DNA of 10,519 nucleotides from Acidimicrobiaceae bacterium (lineage in GTDB: Bacteria; Actinomycetota; Acidimicrobiia; Acidimicrobiales; Palsa-688), in contig PMHU01000096.1 in assembly GCA_003156795.1 (NCBI GenBank), positions 1,052-11,570 of the forward strand, given 5' to 3'. The translations under genes were made by a program, and so were the position numbers. Numbering within the stretch: the first letter of the stretch is position 1; the number at the start of each line of letters is the position of its first letter. The notes under the pieces are model-generated. The model saw nothing but the letters and a program-made list of their open reading frames with translations, was not told where the DNA came from and did not search any database. This document shows, piece after piece, positions 6,703-10,519 of the stretch.

Positions 6703-6712
6703 CCACCGGAAG

Positions 6713-6742
6713 GTATCAGACCTTGACGTCAGCGAGAGATAC
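6713..6742 (-). promoter_or_regulatory. Imperfect 30-bp palindrome upstream of the MFS-merR operon
   Basis: An 8-bp perfect palindrome TGACGTCA (6724-6731) and outer arms GTATC (6713-6717) / GATAC (6738-6742) share the same centre; 10 of 15 base pairs are symmetrical. It ends 10 bp before the MFS start codon (6702) in the short gap after the TIM44-like gene. The position fits an operator for the MerR protein. I could not assign convincing -35/-10 boxes. Confidence 0.45.
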
Positions 6743-6783
6743 GAGGCCGGTTTCTGGCCCTCGGCAACCGCCGGGGTCTGTGG

Positions 6784-8000
6784 TCAGGCCAAGGCGCAGG
6801 TCCACGCCAGGTGGCCCGAAAGGGCCCGGCCTGAACCGCTCGCGGACAGACGGGAGAAGGCCAGGCTCCCGCCACCGTCGGCACGGACGGTCAGGACGGC
6901 GGCGCTCGTCGATGACTGGTCCCACGACTCGGAAACGGTGGAGTTGTCGGCGCTGGCCGACACAAGGGGTTGCGGTAGGTCGCCGGTCCGCCCTGGTCGG
7001 GGGGCAGGGCGATCTGGAGGTCGAAGGTGGAGCCGTCGGGAAGCTTCGCTTTGAAGTTCCAGGTGGTGCGAATGGCCTGTTTGGCGCAAGTGCCATGAAG
7101 CTGGAAGAGGGACGGGGCCTGAGTGGCCGTGATGCCCCGCGCGGGGAGACCCACCAGATCCAGTTGGCCGCTGAGGATCGGGTGGCGGAAGAACGGCAAA
7201 ACCTTGGCCACGTCACGATGGGCCGAGCCGTTTTCGGCGACGCCCTCGACGACCACAAAAAGGGCCGCCACCACGATTAGGACCAGGACGAGTCGTCGAA
7301 ACGGGTGAGACCTTCGGCCCCGACCGAACCGGCGAGCGGGCATCGACGGTTGCGAGGTGGCCTCGCGAGCTGCAGTCAGCTCGGCGACGATGGACCGCAT
7401 GGCCGCGTTGGTTTGTGCGGTCTCTTGGGCGCTGACGTCGTCGATGCGGATCACCCGCCAGCCGCTGCCTGCGCCGATCACGGCCCCGCAGTAGCGGCAG
7501 GTGCCGGCGCTGGCGCTCAGGGCGGCGCCGCAGTTCTGGCAATGCTGACCTTCGTCTGTCTTGACCGTGCGCGAGCCGACCGGCCTTTGAAAGCACCAGT
7601 TCTGTACTCGATGGTCCGGCTGGTCGCGTCCCCCCGAGACGGCCCGCCAGGTCGAGGTGAAATGAACGGTCGCGGTGTCGCTCGTGGCGTCGGTTTCGAT
7701 CGAGACCAGCTGGCCGGTCGAAGCGTCCCCGTCGTTGGGGGCCATTGGGGTCGCGTCCCGGCAGGCGGAGTCGATGATCGCCTGTTCGCGGGCGGCCAGG
7801 GCGGCGGACAGAACGCTGCGGCACAGGTCCGGTTTGCATTCTGCGTGGGCCCGGCCGACCAGCCAGAACGCCTGTTGTGCTTCGGCTAGGAACGCGTCGA
7901 GGTTGAACCCCGGGTCGTGGGCTGTGATGGTCGCCACGGTCTGGCGAACCTTGTCCAGCTCAGGCGCCGGTGTGGGTTGGCCGGCTGCCGGCGACGTCAT
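6784..8000 (-). CDS. TIM44-like, zinc-ribbon, single-TM protein with a -1 frameshift
   Basis: From the ATG at 8000 the order is: a TIM44/Mba1-like domain (about 28-147, DPGFNLDAFLAEAQQAFW to NWCFQRP), a zinc ribbon with C154, C157, C168 and C171, a linker, one TM helix (about 236-251, RRLVLVLIVVAALFVVVEG), then a domain expected outside the membrane. A GTG at 8036 could add 12 residues. The unbroken frame ends at 6891 with an Arg/Pro/Ser-rich tail. One added base at the run of four C's (plus-strand GGGG, 6966-6969) would turn NPL-CRP into NPL-VSASADNSTVSESW and extend the protein to the TGA at 6784, ending HLAWTCALA. That gives about 405 aa and a second cysteine to pair with the one in LHGTCAK. 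Function is unknown: TIM44-like domains bind or tether proteins. The frameshift may be real or a homopolymer error. Confidence 0.75.
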
Positions 8001-8043
8001 CCTTGACACGCTCGCCCGATAGCAAGTCCCGGCCACCTCAGTT

Positions 8044-8061
8044 GTCCGAGGATCCGTGGAC
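8044..8061 (+). promoter_or_regulatory. 18-bp near-palindrome in the divergent intergenic region
   Basis: The stretch GTCCGAGGATCCGTGGAC is symmetrical at 7 of 9 pairs (outer GTCC/GGAC and central GGATCC). It lies in the 185-bp gap between the divergent TIM44-like (start 8000) and PLD lipoprotein (start 8186) genes, where both promoters must be. It is a candidate operator only. The rest of this gap shows no promoter I can defend. Confidence 0.25.
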
Positions 8062-8185
8062 GCGTTCGTGGGCGGAGCCGGCTGCCCTTACGGGTGTTCT
8101 CAAAGTCGGTCAACGGCGCCATTCTTCATGAGCGTCCTGTGTCAGGCGTACTTTGTTGTCGGTCGCACACCAGGAAAGAGGGAGA

Positions 8186-9493
8186 ATGTTACGACTTGGG
8201 GCGGGACTGGCCGCGGGCCTGGCCGCGGCGCTGCTCCTCGCCAGCTGCGGCAGCAGCCCGAGCAGCGGGCCTACCAGCCCGACGTCCAGCAACCGCGCTC
8301 CTTCCGCCACGGCCGCTTCAGCACCGAAGCAACAGCCCGCGCCCACCCCGTCGACGAAGACGGCCCCAGGGTCGGCGAACCTTCTCAGACTGATTACCGA
8401 ACCAGACCAGGGAATCAGCGCCATCTACAGCCTCCTGACCAGCCCTCGACGCACGCTCGACATGACCATGTACGAGTTCGTAGACACCACCGCCGAGAAC
8501 GTCCTGGCCGCGGACGCAGCACGGGGAGTCACCGTGAGAGTCATGCTCGACCGCAACGAGGAAGGCGCCGCCAACACTCCCGCCTACGACTACCTCGCCA
8601 GCCACGGTGTCCACGTCGCCTGGGCACCGGCGTCGTATGAGGCCACCCACGAGAAGTCGGTCGTGATCGACGCCGGCCAGCCGGACGCCGAAGCCCTCAT
8701 CATGACTCTGAACCTGACGTCGAAGTACTACGCCACCACCAGAGACTTCGCCATCATCGACACCGACCCGGCCGACGTCGCCGCCATCGAAAGCGTGTTC
8801 AACTCCGACTACGCCGGCCGCTCGATCGTCGCCCCTCCCGGAGCCGACCTGCTCTGGTCACCGGGGTCGCAGCCGGCCCTGGTCTCCCTCATCGACTCGG
8901 CCCGCACCAGTCTGTACGTGGAGAACGAGGAGATGGGCGCTCCCGCGGTCTCCGCCGCCCTCGCTGGAGCGGCCGAGCGGGGGGTCAGCGTCGATGTGAC
9001 CATGACCGCCGATAGCGAGTGGGACCAGGCGTTCGCGCAGCTGACAGCGGCGGGCGTTCGCGTGCACCTCTACCCCGACACGGATTCAGCGCTGTACATC
9101 CACGCCAAGGCGATCATCTCGGATGGCCGCACCGCATTCGTGGGCTCGGAGAATTTCTCTGTCGCCTCCTTGGATTACAACCGGGAACTCGGGATAATCA
9201 CGACCGACCCGACCGTCGTCTCGGGGATCGCCAGCATCATTACAGCCGACTACGCCAGGGCCGCGTCTGTCAAGAGCTCGTCGCCGGCTGCTGCTACTCC
9301 CAGGCCCGCTCCTGCCTCGAGCGGCACCGCGCCGCGCTCGACATCCTGCTATCCCCTGAGCAACGAGGGAACCTGCTACGAGCCGGGCGAGTACTGCCGC
9401 GACGACGACCACGGATCCAACGGAGTCGCCGGCGACGGCGATCCCATCACGTGCGAGAGCGCCGATGGGGGTTGGAAGTGGGAGTCTCGTTGA
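8186..9493 (+). CDS. Lipoprotein phospholipase D-like enzyme with Cys-rich C-terminal domain
   Basis: The protein is 435 aa from the ATG at 8186, with AGGAAAG at 8171-8177 as ribosome site. The N-terminus is a lipoprotein signal with lipobox LASC (C21), followed by a Ser/Pro/Thr-rich linker to about residue 60, so it should be anchored outside the membrane. Two HKD motifs are present: HEKSVVID (H155, K157, D162) and HAKAIISD (H306, K308, D313), the latter followed by GSENFS (320-325). The first repeat has TLNLT in place of GSxN. Two HKD halves in one chain form the active site of PLD-superfamily phosphodiesterases (phospholipids, cardiolipin synthesis or nucleic acid). After a second Pro/Ala/Ser linker, residues about 385-435 carry C388, C397, C404 and C423 (CYPLSNEGTCYEPGEYCR and a DHGSNGVAGDG motif), probably two disulfides. 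The substrate cannot be assigned. Confidence 0.9.
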   Translation: MLRLGAGLAAGLAAALLLASCGSSPSSGPTSPTSSNRAPSATAASAPKQQPAPTPSTKTAPGSANLLRLITEPDQGISAIYSLLTSPRRTLDMTMYEFVDTTAENVLAADAARGVTVRVMLDRNEEGAANTPAYDYLASHGVHVAWAPASYEATHEKSVVIDAGQPDAEALIMTLNLTSKYYATTRDFAIIDTDPADVAAIESVFNSDYAGRSIVAPPGADLLWSPGSQPALVSLIDSARTSLYVENEEMGAPAVSAALAGAAERGVSVDVTMTADSEWDQAFAQLTAAGVRVHLYPDTDSALYIHAKAIISDGRTAFVGSENFSVASLDYNRELGIITTDPTVVSGIASIITADYARAASVKSSSPAAATPRPAPASSGTAPRSTSCYPLSNEGTCYEPGEYCRDDDHGSNGVAGDGDPITCESADGGWKWESR

Positions 9494-9572
9494 CTAGGCC
9501 AGCTGTACGAGAGAGAGCTGCGGGATGACGGGCAGTGCCGACAGCGGCCGCTCCCAATGATCAGCGACGGCG

Positions 9573-10448
9573 TCAGGGGTGGCGCGGTGATCCGAACCGG
9601 ATGAGGTTGCCATCGGGGTCGGTGTGCGATCCCTCCCGCATCCCCCAGGGCGTCTCTTCCACCGGGCGGGTCAAGCCGCCGACTCCGGGCTGGCTCCAGG
9701 CCGCTTGGACGGCGTCGGCGTCGTCTACTTGTAGGTAGGCGGCGGTGCGGTTGCTCTCCGCCTGGTGGTCGGGTCGGACCGCCAGGTGGATCGACACCCC
9801 GCCGCGGTTGGCGAAGCCGTAGCCGTCGTCGAAAGAGTTCGTCTTGAACCCGAGGCGTCCGTAGTGGGCCTGGGCCGCCGCCAGGTCTCGCACGGGGAAG
9901 ATGGGCTCGAACCGGGCTCCACCCCTTCTTTGCGTTCGGCGCTTGCTCGCGCCCCGCACGATCCTCTCGGCCTTGATCTGAGTCAGAGCAGCGAGCGTCT
10001 TGCGGAACGCCACAAGTTCCGAGGCGGAAACCGTGGCTGCCAACTCCCCATCGACGGAGTCGACGGCGCGCACCACCGCGTCGATCACCTCCCGCCCCCG
10101 CTCGGTCACATCCAGAGCGACCCTTCGACCGTCGTCGGGGTCCTCGCTCCTGACCAGGTAGCCCCGCCGGACCAGGGTCTCGACCAACTGGCTAACCGCC
10201 TGCTTGCTGATCCCCAGCTGGGCCGGGAGGCTCGGCCCCCGTTCGCCCGGGCTCCCGTCTGCGGCCAGGGTTCCGAAGAGGACGAACGCCCCGTTGCGTG
10301 GTAGGTCCTCGGTCCCGATGGCCTCCAGTTCGGCCCGGATGGCTTGGGCGTATGCGCCCCGGGCCCCCCGCATCAGTGTGGGTATGGGCGTGTCGTCGAA
10401 TGGCTCCGCGTCGACGTCTGCATTGGCGCGAGGCGGCCCGTTGGTCAC
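9573..10448 (-). CDS. MarR-type regulator fused to a VOC (bleomycin-resistance-like) domain
   Basis: The protein is 291 aa from a GTG at 10448, chosen because DTPIPTLMRGARGAYAQAIR before the next ATG (10373) belongs to the MarR fold. Residues about 20-160 are MarR: GPSLPAQLGISKQAVSQLVETLVRRGY (HTH, 71-97), the wing SEDPDDGRRVALDVT and a C-terminal helix. A basic linker (SKRRTQRRGG, 168-177) leads to a VOC domain at about 179-288: FEPIFPVRDLAAAQAHYGRLGF, VSIHLAV, AAYLQVDDADAVQAAW and the closing TPWGMREGSHTDPDGNLIRF. The first strand lacks the His of metal-dependent glyoxalase I, so the VOC half resembles drug-binding bleomycin-resistance proteins. The likely role is a one-component regulator in which the VOC half senses or traps a compound; that is inference. 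Confidence 0.9.
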   Translation of the reverse strand: MTNGPPRANADVDAEPFDDTPIPTLMRGARGAYAQAIRAELEAIGTEDLPRNGAFVLFGTLAADGSPGERGPSLPAQLGISKQAVSQLVETLVRRGYLVRSEDPDDGRRVALDVTERGREVIDAVVRAVDSVDGELAATVSASELVAFRKTLAALTQIKAERIVRGASKRRTQRRGGARFEPIFPVRDLAAAQAHYGRLGFKTNSFDDGYGFANRGGVSIHLAVRPDHQAESNRTAAYLQVDDADAVQAAWSQPGVGGLTRPVEETPWGMREGSHTDPDGNLIRFGSPRHP

Positions 10449-10454
10449 GAGTCG

Positions 10455-10484
10455 ACCGTAGAGGCGAATTCCTCAGGTAGTCAA
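10455..10484 (-). promoter_or_regulatory. Probable leaderless promoter of the marR-VOC gene
   Basis: On the minus strand TTGACT (10484-10479) is followed after 18 bp by TACGGT (10460-10455), which fits an actinobacterial -35/-10 pair (TAnnnT). Transcription would start about 7 bases later, at the GTG start codon 10448. No Shine-Dalgarno sequence lies before the GTG, which agrees with a leaderless message. Confidence 0.5.
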
Positions 10485-10494
10485 TCAGGTTGAC
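10480..10494 (-). promoter_or_regulatory. Inverted repeat over the -35, candidate MarR operator
   Basis: GTCAA (10480-10484) and TTGAC (10490-10494) are perfect 5-bp arms with a 5-bp spacer. One arm is part of the -35. A direct repeat TCAGGTnG (10473-10480 and 10485-10492, 12-bp period) overlaps it. MarR proteins usually bind short TTGA/TCAA-type palindromes near their own promoter, so autorepression is plausible. Confidence 0.4.
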
Positions 10495-10519
10495 CAGCGT
10501 CCGACTGGCTGCGGCGGGC

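Noticed and set aside
8003..8008. TTGACA on the plus strand as a promoter for the PLD gene
   Set aside because: No acceptable -10 box lies 16-19 bp downstream, and it is far from the start at 8186.
9500..9520. Hairpin CAGCT/AGCTG after the PLD gene as a terminator
   Set aside because: Only a 5-bp stem with an 11-base loop and no T-tract, so there is not enough support.

Overview
The window is GC-rich, gene-dense DNA with frequent GTG starts, short spacers, ATGA stop/start overlaps and apparently leaderless promoters. Together with the protein families present (Uup-like ABC-F, ArsR + SRPBCC pair, MerR + DHA2-type MFS pair, TIM44-like zinc-ribbon protein, lipoprotein phospholipase D, MarR-VOC fusion) this suggests a chromosomal accessory region of an actinobacterium. 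I lean towards an acidimicrobial or other environmental lineage, but genus cannot be read from the sequence. I see no rRNA, tRNA, CRISPR array, insertion sequence or phage gene.

Layout, left to right. (1) 1-1239 (+): the 3' two-thirds of an ABC-F ATPase gene whose first ATP-binding cassette lies outside the window. (2) 1354-2175 (+): a class I SAM-dependent methyltransferase. (3) 2193-3007 (+): an ArsR-type repressor and an SRPBCC/AHSA1 protein overlapping by 4 bp. They are headed by a TTGACA promoter and a perfect 9-bp inverted repeat that covers the repressor's own start codon. (4) 3187-3831 (+): two small ferredoxin-fold-type proteins, an ABM-like protein and a muconolactone-isomerase-like protein. 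(5) 3841-4368 (-): a GNAT acetyltransferase frame broken by one amber codon near its N-terminus. (6) 6702-4457 (-): a two-gene operon, MFS exporter then MerR regulator, overlapping by 4 bp, with a 30-bp imperfect palindrome just upstream. (7) 8000-6784 (-): a TIM44-like / zinc-ribbon / single-TM protein whose C-terminal domain is out of frame by one base at a CCCC run. (8) 8186-9493 (+): a lipoprotein with two phospholipase D HKD motifs and a four-cysteine C-terminal domain. (9) 10448-9573 (-): a MarR regulator fused to a VOC (bleomycin-resistance-like) domain, with a probable leaderless promoter.

The common theme is small regulator/effector modules: ArsR with SRPBCC, MerR with a drug-type exporter, MarR fused to its own VOC domain, plus an ABC-F protein, a methyltransferase and a GNAT. 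This looks like a cluster of stress or xenobiotic-response genes rather than one pathway. I did not find a clear new multi-gene system. The points most worth checking are the leaderless self-overlapping ArsR operator, the MarR-VOC fusion with its promoter palindrome, the lipoprotein PLD architecture, and the two single-lesion genes (GNAT amber, TIM44-like frameshift).
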